A stretch of 64,000 nt of DNA from Takakia lepidozioides (Eukaryota > Streptophyta > Takakiopsida > Takakiales > Takakiaceae): assembly GCA_030704615.1 (NCBI GenBank), contig CM060732.1, positions 5,206,001 through 5,270,000 on the forward strand, read 5' to 3'. The notes under the pieces were generated by a model. The model saw only the letters and a program-made list of their open reading frames with translations, did no database searches and was not told the origin of the DNA. A program made the translations under genes and the position numbers. Below are positions 10,878 through 20,599 of the stretch, in pieces (the first letter of the stretch is position 1; the number at the start of each line of letters is the position of its first letter).

Positions 10878-12020
10878 GAAGGCATTTGCTTTTTGGACTT
10901 GTTTGGCGGGATCAGCACCGGATTGGCTGCTGTGCTACAGGTAGGTGTGCGGGTAAGGCGTTACCTGTATGTGGAGAGGGATGAGACTGCTCGACACGTC
11001 TCACTGCGCCATGTTGCTCAGTTGGTACAGCAGTACCCTGCTTTGTTGCCAGTGTCTGCAGTTCGTGGATACCAACAAGCCTTGCAAGCAGACATTTCGT
11101 TGCTGGGGGCGCCGGATTTGGAGCAGGTTGGCTCCATTGATCTGGTAGTGGCAGGTTGGCCCTGCCAAGGGCATTCATCAGCCGGGCATGGCAATGGATT
11201 TTGAGACTCGAGGACGGGTCTGTTTTGGGAGATGGTGCGGGTTTTGCGCCACTTGCAGCTTCATCAAGCTGTATCTCCAGCATACATCTTGGAGAATGTG
11301 CCACTGATGGGTGATTCTTGGGCCAGGGTGATGGCCAGTGTGCATCAAGTCCGGTCGTGGCTTGGGTCAGCAGTGTTGCTGGATGCAGCTGCAGTGGGGT
11401 CACGGGCTCATTGTCCACGGCTTTGGTGGACTAACTTGATGCCACCCGCACTGCTCAAGCGTGCATTTGCAGCGGCCAGCACACCTCACTGTGGATGGCA
11501 TTTTGGACACAGGGAGGCAGTCTCAACGTGTGAGACACGATGACCGTTCGCCTCTGGCAGTGGTCAACAGGGTGGGTCAACCACGAGCAGCATTACCTAC
11601 ACTGCTCAGCTTCCCAGGATCTCATGCTTTTCGGGATGGTGGACCTGGCCTCCTGTGGGATGCTCAGTTGCAGCAGTTAGTGGAGCCTAATGCCAACGAG
11701 CGAGAGCGGGCTATGGGGTTTTCCACTGGGACCACGGTGGTGCCTTCTCTTTCTGAGGCATCACGGCGTCAGGTGTTGGGGCAAGCAATGGATCTCAATT
11801 GCTTGACCTGGATTATCAGCTTGGCTATGGCTGAGCAACGTAGAGTGCGGAGTGCACTCCCCTTCATGGTCTCTCTGCCTACCGAGACGGTACAGGCAGC
11901 AAGTGGGGGCGAGCTGGTGAGGACCACTGGGTGTAGACATCCATGGCACACGTGGGAGGTGCTCGAGGTTCAGAGGGAGTTGGCAGCCAAGGCAGCTGTG
12001 ATGGATGAGGTTGGGGATTC
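10878..12020 (+). pseudogene. DNMT3-like C5 cytosine DNA methyltransferase domain within Pol
   Basis: Conserved C5-MTase motifs occur in normal (unpermuted) order: motif I FLDLFGGISTG (about 10890-10922, SAM binding); motif IV GWPCQGHS with catalytic Cys codon 11163-11165; motif VI YILENVP (Glu codon 11292-11294); a motif VIII-like AAAVGSRAHCPRLWWTNL; and motifs IX-X around ERERAMGFSTGTT and SRRQVLGQAMDLN (11690-11800). LFGGIxTG and the R...WWTNL pattern resemble DNMT3/DRM more than DNMT1/CMT; the order excludes a circularly permuted DRM. It is damaged by TGA at 11202 (after GHGNGF, probably CGA) and one frameshift near 11465-11490. An active parent would methylate cytosines de novo, perhaps on element DNA; that is inference. 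Confidence 0.9.
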
Positions 12021-13163
12021 TTCTCGGGATGAGGAGGTTCTCAATGATGAGATGATGGGGCAGGATGAGGCCTTGTCATTGACTGAGCAGGAAGGGAGTA
12101 CTGCTCAAGAGGTTGTAGCATAGCAACCACGGGACGCGTCCTCTACCTCTAAGCCCACTGGACTTAAGGTTGCAGTTACGGAGGACAATTGGGAGCCTGA
12201 CATTGAACCCATTGTCACCGGAGGAGAGAGACGACGTATACGGCGGTTCCTGAGGGCTTATAGGAATTGTTTTGCCTTCAGTTTGAAGGACTTGGGAGCA
12301 CTGAAGGGTCAAGAGATCCGTATTGAGTTGGCCACTGACACGCCAATCTTTCGGAGACCCTATAGATACAGTGACATGGAGAGGTCTTTGATTCAGATGA
12401 GGACTCAAGATCCCTGGGAGGCAGGTTTGGTGGAGCTCTCTGGTGGAGAGTATGCTTCAGCCACAGTGATGCCAGCCAAGAAGGATGTCTATGGCAATTG
12501 GACGGAGAGACGTATGTGCGGTGATTACCGGCCTGTAAATCGTCAGACCATGTCCGATAGGTATGCCATGCCGACACCAGAGGAGATCTTTGATGCCATT
12601 GGGCATTCCAAGGTCTTTAGCACGTTGGATTTATGATCCGGATATCACCAGTTGCCGATCAAGGAGGCGGATAAGCAAAAGACGGCATTTTGGGGGATCA
12701 ATGAGCACGGGAAGGATTGCCTATACCAGTGGCGGTTCTTACCATTTGGGCTTAAAACGCTCCCGCTGAGTTTCAAAGAGTCATGGACACGATTCTGGCA
12801 GGGGTGGAGTTTGCTCGGTGCTACATAGATGACATCATCATCTTTAGTGCTACGGTGGAGGAGCATGAGAGACACCTTCAGGGGGTATTTGAGCGCTTGA
12901 GGACCCACGGATTAAAGTTACATCCCGGCAAGTGCAAGTTTTTCCACAACCAGATTGAGTATCTGGGTCATATGATATATCCTGCAGGATTGGGGGTACA
13001 ACAGACTAAGGTAGAGTCCATTGCACAGGTTCCACGCCCCACGGATGTGAGCCGAGTTCGAGCTTTCATGGGGTTAACAAACTATTACAGACGGTTTGTT
13101 AAGGGATTTAGTGCCATTGCAAAGGCTCTAACCAAGCTGACCAAGGTGGACCAGGAGTGGTAG
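12021..13163 (+). pseudogene. Gypsy reverse transcriptase
   Basis: Recognisable RT blocks: EIRIELATDTPIFRRPYRYS, RMCGDYRPVNRQT, FSTLDL-stop-SGYHQLPI, WRFLPFGL, the catalytic YIDD (12822-12833), then KCKFFHNQIEYLGH and FMGLTNYYRRFV. Damage: TAG 12121, TGA 12634 where gypsy elements nearly always have Arg (LDLRSGYHQ), a one-base frameshift near 12765 between GLKTLP and EFQRVMD, and TAG 13161. The three stops fit C-to-T changes. The protein would copy the element RNA in the cytoplasm. Confidence 0.95.
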
Positions 13164-13620
13164 TGGGAAGATGAGCAAGAACAAGCTTTTCAAGAGCTCA
13201 AGGCGAGGTTGACCTCGGCGCCCATCTTGAGACGACCTATCAGGGGGCGTCCTTTTCAGCTGCATACAGATTGGAGCATGCTGGGGCTTGGAGCGGTGCT
13301 CACACAGGTGGATGATGAGGGAAGAGAGTTCGTAGTGGTTTATGCTAGCCGCTCGAACAATGCTGCAGAGTCTAAGTATAGCTCATATGAGGGAGAATGC
13401 TTAGTTGCAGTGTGGGCCGTGGCACACTTCAGGTGCTATCTATATGGCAATCTCTTCACCCTTGTCACGGATCACCAACCACTCAAGTGGTTGATGGAGT
13501 CAGACAAGCTTACGGGGAAGCTTGCACGGTGGGCACTCATCCTTCAAGAGTATGACTTCCAGGTGGTGCATCGACCGGGTTTGGTCAATCGCAATGCAGA
13601 TGGGTTGAGTTGCAATCCAT
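13164..13620 (+). pseudogene. Gypsy RNase H domain
   Basis: Continues the RT frame: QLHTDWSMLGLGAVLTQ, VVYASRSNNAAESKYSSYEGE, CYLYGNLFTLVTDHQPLKWL and VVHRPGLVNRNADGLS. These correspond to the D, E, D catalytic positions and the RPG-N-ADxLSR end of gypsy RNase H. The segment itself is open and joins the integrase in one 652-codon frame from 13209 to 15167, the longest in the element. Confidence 0.92.
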
Positions 13621-15107
13621 GCACGAGCCAGCAGGATGACACTGGAGCTCGGTGGCATGGTGAGACGGACGAGGAGATGGTGCCCGGATGGCATGCATCT
13701 GCATTTCTGTGTATCTTGGCAGCGGAAGGCCAGGTTGGACCTGCAACAGGGATGACTGTAGATCAAGTGTCTGAGGACCCTGAGGCCAGCAATGAGCAAG
13801 GTGGTGCCAACGATATACATGAGGATTCAGTTGTGTTGGACTACCTCCGCACTGGAGACACTGCAGCCACTGTGACTGCAAAGGAGAGGGATCGGATCCT
13901 ACAACGAGCCAAGAGGTTCAAGTGGGAGGGGACACACCTGCTCCGAGTGTGGGAGGATGGTCGAGTGAGAATTGTGCCTCACCCAACACAGCGGGCACGG
14001 TTAGTGCGGCATGCCCATGAGGAGTTGGGGCATTTTGGGGTGCGACGCACTCATAGTCTACTGCAGGGGCAGTATTGGTGGCGTGGTATGCACACAGAGG
14101 TGCAACAATTTGTGGCTAGGTGCATGGTGTGTGACAAGGTGCGTGCTTCATTCAACGCCCCTACTCCACAATTGCACCCTCTTCCGATCATGGGATTGGG
14201 CTACAGGTGGAGTCTTGATTTCGCAGGGCCGTTGCCACTGACCATGCGCCACAACAAGTACGTGTTGGTGATGGTTGAGCACTTCTCCAAGTGGATTGAA
14301 TTGGTTCCATTGCCTGATAAGGCTAGTGAGGGAGCTGCGTATGCATTCTTGGATTGTGTGCTTAGCCGATTCGGTGCTCCAGCTGAGGTACTCACAGACC
14401 AAGGGAGAGAGTTCTTGGGGGAGTTTCAGGCTTTGTGTGACAAGGCCTTGATAGACCACCGCACCACTTCTCGGGATCATCCTGAGGCCGATGGCTTGGC
14501 AGAGAGAGTTGTTCAGACATTAAAGAGGGGTTTGCGCAAGTATGGCTTGCAGAAGGGACACCTAGGAGATTGGGACCTTCAGTTACCCTGGTTAGCCATG
14601 GGCTACAGGTTCAGCAAGCAAGCATCACTTGCCTCCTTCTCATCATACTTTCTTCTCTTTGGCCGAGAGCCGGATTTGCTTACATCCATTCGCAGAGAAG
14701 CTGCTACAATTCTTAACCTTGACGATCCGGACGTGTGGGCACGTGTATGTGAGCAGCGTGCAGAGTTATTCAAGAGAGTCATGCCCATGGCTTTCGAGAA
14801 CCTTGCCATTGCACAACACCGTGATACGTTGAGGTATGCTACCATACGTGGTGGGGGCTATCGTCCTGGGGTTCGGAGATTCAACCCTGGTGACTATGTC
14901 TATCTGCAGCAAACTGCTCCTACGACCTTGGATGTGACTGCAGGACGTGTTATTCTGAGGGTTCGAGAGGTCTTGCCCTCAGGCGTCTTGGTCTTGGAGG
15001 GTCGGGATGGCATAACTTGGAAGGACCATGTGCGTAATTGTGCGCCATGTCACCTTCCGAATGTCGATGGCAGGATAGACCCAAACTTGACAGTGGTATC
15101 TGAAGGT
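13621..15107 (+). pseudogene. Gypsy integrase
   Basis: A zinc-binding HHCC module (HEELGHFGVRRTHSLL ... CMVCDK, about 14015-14135) precedes the catalytic core with RWSLDFAGP, AEVLTDQGREF and DGLAERVVQTLKRG, giving the D,D,E triad near 14220, 14395 and 14503. The C-terminal part (PGDYVYLQQ ... ILRVREVLPSGVLVLEGRDG) is the usual SH3-like fold region. No chromodomain follows; a PHD finger takes its place. The frame is uninterrupted, so integrase is the best-preserved enzyme of this copy. Confidence 0.92.
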
Positions 15108-15257
15108 TTGAGGTGCATGTTGTGTGGGTCTGCTAGAGGGGCAGCCACCATGCTGGTGTGTGATTGATGCTCTAGAGGTTGGCATATAGGATGCTTGACT
15201 CCACCTCCTGAGATGGTTCCGGATGGGGATTGGTTATGTCCACATTGCATTGGATAG
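15108..15257 (+). pseudogene. PHD-type zinc finger at the Pol C-terminus
   Basis: All eight C4HC3 ligands are present in frame with the integrase: CMLC (15114 and 15123), VCD-stop-C (15159 and 15168), GWHIGC (His 15183, Cys 15192) and WLCPHC (15237 and 15246), with the typical LTPPPxxxPxGDWLCPHC spacing. The only defect is TGA at 15165 at the position often occupied by Arg in CDxC, consistent with CGA to TGA. TAG at 15255 follows. PHD fingers read histone H3 tails, so this module may guide integration, a role played by chromodomains in chromoviruses; that role is inferred. Confidence 0.88.
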
Positions 15258-15416
15258 TGGGAGTGGATACAACCATGGAAGGCTAACAAGAAACGCAAGG
15301 CCCAGCTACTAGGAGACCTTGAACACACGAGGTCCTGGCTCAAGTTCACAGATTGCAAGACGGCGATTAACGATGGGGCTACTCTTGTACCCGGCCTCTT
15401 GGTCTATAGAGTTTGA
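15258..15416 (+). pseudogene. Pol C-terminal tail after the PHD finger
   Basis: Past TAG 15255 the same frame remains open to TGA 15414-15416 and is basic at its start (WIQPWKANKKRKAQ). It is probably the original C-terminus of Pol. A purine-rich GGGGGGCGA just before 15517 could be the polypurine tract. Confidence 0.5.
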
Positions 15417-15516
15417 GTGCAATAGGGGCAGTGATAGAGGACTTAGTACGGCTGTGGCTATTACATCTTGTAGCTATCTGGAGGTAGAGGGACCTACCCA
15501 CCAGCTAGGGGGGCGA

Positions 15517-15602
15517 TTGTGGCAGACTACTTTATTGTGTATATATATGTGGTGTGGTTTGGACAGCGATGTAGTTGTGTAGCGATATGTATGCGCACGA
15601 CA
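15517..15602 (+). repeat. 86-bp block preceding the right terminal repeat
   Basis: TTGTGGCAGACTAC...GCGCACGACA. The same 86 bp recur at 15963-16048 with two visible mismatches, so the right terminal repeat is sandwiched between two copies. No copy lies next to the left terminal repeat. The block begins just after a G-rich tract. Confidence 0.85.
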
Positions 15603-15604
15603 GC

Positions 15605-15962
15605 TGTCAAGTTAAATAAGCACAGTGTGAAAAGAACTAGAATAAAGCTAGTTATTTGTATTTAACACTTGGATTTAGGTCAAGTGTTAAATCAGGTGTC
15701 AAGTTTAGTTTGACACCTGAACGGCCTTATCTTCACGAGAGCGGCAGTCGCGTAGCTCATCTCTCTCGAGTTGAGCCTGCGCGACCGAGCTCCTTCATGC
15801 GTTTAGATCTGAGTGTGCTTATGATGGGAGTGTAGGTTGTTGTGGGGTGGAGTCCCCATAGCGTGGGGTGCCCCTGGCTCGACTTCTATTTTAAAGAGTG
15901 ATAGCGATGGATTTCATATTTCTTGTGTTGAGAGTGTGTGTCCTTTTTAGCTCTATTTATCA
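15605..15962 (+). repeat. Right terminal repeat (358 bp) of the gypsy element
   Basis: Appears identical to 4844-5201, TG...CA. Identity over 358 bp argues for recent insertion or gene conversion. If the 86-bp block after it belongs to the LTR, the full right LTR would be 15605-16048. Confidence 0.9.
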
Positions 15963-16048
15963 TTGTGGCAGACTACTTTATTGTGCATATATATGTGGTG
16001 TGGTTTGGACAACGATGTAGTTGTGTAGCGATATGTATGCGCACGACA
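15963..16048 (+). repeat. 86-bp terminal block at the right edge of the gypsy element
   Basis: Near-copy of 15517-15602, ending CACGACA at 16048. PPR-DYW sequence resumes immediately after, so this block lies inside the insertion and forms its right terminus. Confidence 0.85.
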
Positions 16049-16265
16049 TCTTAATTTTGGGATGCAACTTGTCATCTACAACGAAGGTTTGCACCTTGTT
16101 GCAAATCTCAATGCAGCAGCGACCTGGCTCCTTTTCAACCCCTCTGACCTTCATCATTCTTCTCACCTTTACAGTATCAACCCACCTGCCAGCTACAACA
16201 TACACTACAACACACCCTATGTAATTTCGACGATTAAGTTTGACGCTGGCGTTGACTATTGTCAC
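16049..16265 (-). pseudogene. PPR-DYW E-motif fragment, right half of the split gene
   Basis: The minus strand encodes AGRWVDTVKVRRMMKVRGVEK, EPGRCCIEI, VQTFVVDDKLHPKIK, the E2/E+ region directly upstream of a DYW domain. The reading stops at the retroelement and resumes at 4843 with KEIHAEL. Degeneration such as GRCCIEI for GCSWIEV suggests it was already a pseudogene. Nothing PPR-like was recognised upstream (above 16265). Confidence 0.85.
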
Positions 16266-16544
16266 TTTCGACTATTCCAACCATTTTGCAGACAAATTTT
16301 ATATTAAAATATTCGAGGTGCTAGACAACCGCGAAAATTTTGACTGTAGTGAGAGACTTTGACTACCTAAAATGAGGTGACTGAGACAACCAGTTAAGCA
16401 ATGGCACGTGTAATCACAATATATAAATTATATAACAATATATATGTGGATAATAAGAAGTTAAAAAAATACCTATTTTTTCACTGATCCAGCACATTAA
16501 TAGTAAACTAATCGTGTGCTGGTTAAGATTAGTGAAACAAAATA

Positions 16545-16790
16545 ACTGAATTATATGAACGAATGATAAACAAACGCCTTACTGGCAGCTATTGGATGAA
16601 CGTATGAAAGGTTAGTGACACAAAACAACTGAATTACCTGAACGAGTGATAAACAAACGCCTTGCTGGCAACTATTGGATAAACGTATGAAATATAATTT
16701 TTGTGCACTGGATGAACGTATGAATGAACGATAAAGAAAACGCCTTGCTGGCAACTATTGTATGAACGTATGAATGGATGATAATGCACT
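16545..16790. repeat. Imperfect tandem repeat, about 60-90 bp unit, three units
   Basis: GATAAACAAACGCCTTxCTGGCA and CTATTGGATGAACGTATGAA recur at about 16565, 16648 and 16730, with small indels between units. It lies in AT-rich DNA right of the gypsy element. Confidence 0.7.
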
Positions 16791-17129
16791 TGGCTCGAGT
16801 TTAGGGTTGCTAGGTCACAGTGTGCAGCCTCGCTGGGACTGAGTGTATTTTTTGGGGTCGGTGTGGTTCGAGAGCTCCGCAGGCTTAGGGACTTCGTGTT
16901 TGTTTGTCTTTGTGCCACCATCTGTGTTTTCTTAAGGTTCGCAAACCAGGATAAGCGGTTTCTAAAAGACTAGTATCTTGTTGTGTGCACATGAGAGAGC
17001 GGGTGGGCGGGGGGAGGAGAGAATAAAGAGAGAGAAGTGTCGCGCAACGAGTATACTGTTTGTGGGATCGACCTGTATGTTTGCTCTTGTTGTATCGGCC
17101 ATGTCACGACGTGTGCTATATGGGAGCTT

Positions 17130-17270
17130 TAGAGCGGAGACAGCAAGGAGTGTTCAACAATATGGCTGAACGAGATGTGGTGTCGTGGGGTGCAATGATT
17201 GCAGGATATGCACAACAAGGGCGCGGGATGGAGGCTTTGCAGATATATGAGCACCTTCTTCAACACATTC
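17130..17270 (+). pseudogene. Short PPR fragment
   Basis: Encodes QGVFNNMAERDVVSW, MIAGYAQQGRGMEALQIYE: one PPR unit of the family consensus. The match to the family ends shortly after. A solitary relic flanked by unrelated sequence. Confidence 0.8.
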
Positions 17271-18194
17271 CAGCCTGTTTTCCTTGTTATCAGGATTCAG
17301 AGTCATCCCTAAATTTTCAGGTTGAATCACTAGAAGCATTCGTGTCATTTACCACTGGGGTAACAACTCATTTTGAGTCGTAAAAATAAAAAAACTGGGA
17401 TCGACTGAAAGTTACAAACGACTAGTTACAACAGACGTGGTAGTTGGGCTGGACATCCAATGATTGGAGTGGTAAGGGACGCAGACGCGCGAACAACTAC
17501 TCAGCGATTAATGCGATTAATGCTGAAGAACCACGTGGCGTAACCAGGCGGGCCGCCCGTGTGTCTGACCTTTTGGGCTGACTTTGACTTTTCCCTCCGG
17601 ATGAGTGGACCGACTCACCGGAGCGCGGTGACACATGGACGCGGACGACGATGTGGACGCGGACGTGGCGGCGCCACGACGAGCAGCATTGCTGTCACGT
17701 GGCCACGGGCCCGGGGCGCCACGTGGTAGTAGACCACATAACTTGCAGTGCTACATGCCCAGTGGCAATTGCGACTGCGGAAGTTGGCACAACCACTGCT
17801 TTACTACTTTAAATGAAGTGCTCGAAATTACTTGAACAATCATTCATAGTGATTCATGCTTTGAAGTTTTGGTGTTTGTAGTGAGTCGACTAGTACATAC
17901 GTATGTAATGCCATACAAGAGAATTAATCGTGCATTAGAAGTGCACAAACGATGAAAGACATGCCATGAAACAAAATGAAATGAAAATGAATGAAATGAA
18001 ACAAAATGGTACTTTATTACATCTGCAAAAAGCTCAAAGAGCTTATGGGACAAAATGAAAAAAAATAAAGTAAAAAAACAGCCCAAAAGCTACTGCTGCT
18101 CTGGGGATTGCCTAAGGGTCAAGGCCTCGTGCAAGTAAGCTGCCAAGCAGTTCTGATCCTCATAATGCAAGACTTCAGTGAGTTCCACGGAATA
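17271..18194. other. No gene; low-complexity and dispersed repeat
   Basis: 17935-18065 is built from ATGAAATGAAACAAAATG-like words. 18090-18190 resembles a dispersed block also seen near 20280-20345, 61975-62030 and 62160-62225 (AAGCAxTTCTGATCCTCATAATG and GAAGACTTCAGTG). Confidence 0.5.
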
Positions 18195-18775
18195 GACCAT
18201 CTATCCATGGAGGTTTCTTGTAGTTATTGATCCACAGGGAATCATAGGTAATCTTGTGCTTGAAATTTGGCCCTCTAGGATGAATCTGGACCCACACTCT
18301 ATCCCTGCTCCTTCAGCTATCCATGCCCCTGCACAAATCATGCATTCATCGTTGCCTTGCTGCTAGAAGCTAACAATGACAGCCTAGATTTGTTCAGCTA
18401 AGAAACACCCAACTCAGCTTATCACACTAGTTCCTATGCTCAATTGCGTCTGCTACTCTCTGAAATGTAGCAGGCATTCACCTTTTTGCCTCGGTTGTCC
18501 CATCATTGACTGGGGGCAGAAAAGTATTCATTCCACAGCTTCTCCTCATGTCTGTTACTTGTTTTTTGATACTTTCATGTTGTCACATAGCAGTATCATG
18601 TCAAAGTCACTCCAAACTAGATTCACTCAACCAGCTAACTTGCAGAATTCAACACGGAAATTTTGGGCCGATTCTGATAAGAGGGAAAAGCAGGGTGAAA
18701 TGTGTTGAAGAAGATGCCTTTGTTAACAATGTCTGATTTTATCAATTGTGCCGTTGCTACCAGTTGACCATCTAC
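18195..18775 (-). pseudogene. PDF-motif (OSB-type) exons of the PPR family, no PPR units
   Basis: The minus strand has an exon-like EEKLWNEYFSAPSQ then WDNRGKKVN (about 18485-18560), then, after about 200 bp, GPNFKHKITYDSLWINNYKK followed by PPWID (about 18205-18280). Together these match the PDF motif of plant organellar single-stranded DNA-binding OSB proteins (LW..FF..P..WWDNR..K.NP..PDFKHK.T..LW.....PPWV). Exon order along the strand is correct and the gap starts with GTGAATG. One TGG is TGA, so it is decayed. Confidence 0.7.
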
Positions 18776-18779
18776 CCAT

Positions 18780-19235
18780 TCAGGTTTCTTGTAGCTTCAT
18801 AGTTAGTCTGGAGCTTGAAGTCCGGCCCTCTTGGGTGAATCTACAGCCACACTCTATCCCTGCTCCTTCAGCTATCCATGCCTCGCACAAATCATGCATA
18901 CAACCTTGCCTTGTTGCTAGCAGTTGACGATGACAGCCTAGACTTGTTCTAGGAAGCACCCAACTCAACTTATCACACTAGTTCCTGCGCTCAATTGCAT
19001 CTGCTACTCTCTATAATCCAACAAACATTCACCTTCTTGCCTCGATTGTCCCACCATAGACTAGGGTCAGAAAAGTATTCATTCCACAACTTCTCCTCGT
19101 CTGTGTTACCTGTTACTGATACTTTCCTGTTGTCACATTGGCAGAATCATGTCAAAATCACTCCAAACTATCAAAGCTTCACTCAACAAGCTAACTTGCA
19201 GAACTACAAAACACCTCTCAAACCAACCCAGTTCC
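18780..19235 (-). pseudogene. Second PDF-motif copy
   Basis: Tandem copy of the previous unit: EEKLWNEYFSDPSLWWDNRG then KKVN (about 19030-19095) and GPDFKL (about 18820), followed by a shortened, frame-broken segment in which the LW part is deleted. Both halves of the motif and the ~200-bp separator between them are conserved in position. Confidence 0.7.
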
Positions 19236-19869
19236 AAACAACAAGAACCATTCTAGATGATACACACTTTGTTTGCCATATCCAACACACCATAATTAGT
19301 TGTCAGCCTTACATAAGCCTTCTCCAGTCCATCAGGCTTGTTGCACAAAATTGCAAGCCCAGAGGTAAGAATACATGTAATAAGCACCCAAAGGGAAATA
19401 GTCCCTGCTCTACCAAGCCAACCTTGAGGTTCCATTCTAAGCTTGAGATTGCGACTTGACACAGCTAACAGCAATCATGTCAGCTAATTGAGTGTTCCTG
19501 AAGATGTTGAAAATAATCAATCATGGTAATCTCATGTTGTCGCCCACACAATAAGAAAGGGTGTGATGGTAACTCAGGCAGGGCTACTCCAACCCTACAT
19601 GACAAGTGGATTATGTTTCAGAGTGAAAAGGATAGCGTAGCATTCTGGCAGGCAAAGAATTGGTATGCTCTTGAGAAAACGAGCGGTATACTTTGTGAGG
19701 GGACTGCTTCTCATCCAAAGGCACTACAGCTTGTGGATGTACCGTCATGCCTACCATGACAAAGAGGTGAGAATCTGTGAAAAGCCTCACGTCAGCCATG
19801 AAGACAACATATTCAGTCCAGATCATACCTTATCAAAGTGTTAAACTTCTTTGTCTGGATGTCGATCGT
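19236..19869. other. Unassigned segment between PDF-motif relics
   Basis: Open frames of 60-150 codons occur on both strands (for example 18995-19459 plus and 19253-19474 minus), but none has a recognisable domain and the plus frame reads through PDF-motif antisense. Nothing further is supported. Confidence 0.4.
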
Positions 19870-20245
19870 ACATCTTCTTCACTTGAAATCCGGCCCTCTT
19901 ATGAATCTGGACCCACACTCTATCCCTGGTCCTTCAGCTATCCATGCCAGTGTACAAACCATGAATACATCTTCAGCCTTGCTGCTAGCAGCTGAAGCAA
20001 CTGACACTGACGACGTGAAGTTCTTCGAGGAAACACCCCAACCCTACCTACAGTAACATGTCAAAATCACTACAAAACCACCATAGATTCACCAACGAGC
20101 TTCTCCACATCTACGTTATCTGTTTTTGGATAATTCCTGCTGCCACATTGGCAATAACTCCAGGTTAGGCTTCAGGGCAGTGTTCAGGCTGACATCTAGT
20201 ACATTTCCAGCTTTGACTATGTCACCATGAACCAGTAAACAGATG
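19870..20245 (-). pseudogene. PDF-motif and PPR fragments, rearranged
   Basis: Family words for the separator segment (19905-20010) are followed by MWQQELSKNR and VHGDIVKAG with LNTAL (20116-20235). The order is scrambled relative to other copies, and a LINE-like word (AAACAGATGCAAAG, near 20235) is embedded. Confidence 0.6.
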
Positions 20246-20599
20246 CAAAGAGCAAAGGAGAATGTAATTTCCCAATGTCTAAGCATCGTAGCTCCATGCA
20301 CGTAAGCCCCCAAGCATTTTTTATCCTCGTAATGGGAGTAGACCTAGAGGGGGTTGTGTCCAAAACTGTAGAGGTTTGGTGCCCAAAGACTGTCTGAAAA
20401 TGAGGTTAGACATAAACTACCCTAGACTTGTTTTCAATCTATGACAAGAACAAAGACCCGATGTCATGATCTCAGCAAGCACCCCTTTATAATGTCACCA
20501 TGGACCTTATAATTGTCCTTTTCTAGGGCTGCCAAGCTTGCACATACAATGCACATTGCAAACACAAAGAAACCTGATGTGGTCAATGGGCTAAACACA

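Larger units (their letters stand above)
4844..16048 (+). mobile_element. Ty3/gypsy LTR retrotransposon with DNMT and PHD domains
   Basis: An 11.2 kb insertion bounded by TG...CA and interrupting a minus-strand PPR-DYW pseudogene. Internal order on the plus strand: Gag-like region, CCHC knuckle, aspartic protease, cytosine-5 DNA methyltransferase, RT, RNase H, integrase, PHD finger. Protease-RT-RNase H-integrase order defines Ty3/gypsy. The flanks suggest a 5-bp target duplication, TCCTT on the left and TCTT (one base lost) on the right. Eight in-frame stops and two frameshifts make this copy non-autonomous, yet the two 358-bp terminal repeats look identical, which argues for recent insertion. 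No tRNA-iMet primer-binding site is visible after the left repeat. DNMT-bearing retrotransposons have been described from dinoflagellates and charophyte algae; a PHD in the same polyprotein is unusual to my knowledge. Confidence 0.9.

Noticed and set aside
12021-13163. Caulimovirus or other pararetrovirus origin of the RT
   Set aside because: The presence of integrase, terminal direct repeats and a target-site duplication identifies a Ty3/gypsy retrotransposon; no movement or coat protein motifs were seen.
8020-15257. Stop-codon reassignment or programmed readthrough as explanation for the stops
   Set aside because: Both TGA and TAG are affected, two frameshifts are also present, and PPR paralogues show the same change beside intact CGA. 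Ordinary C-to-T decay is simpler.
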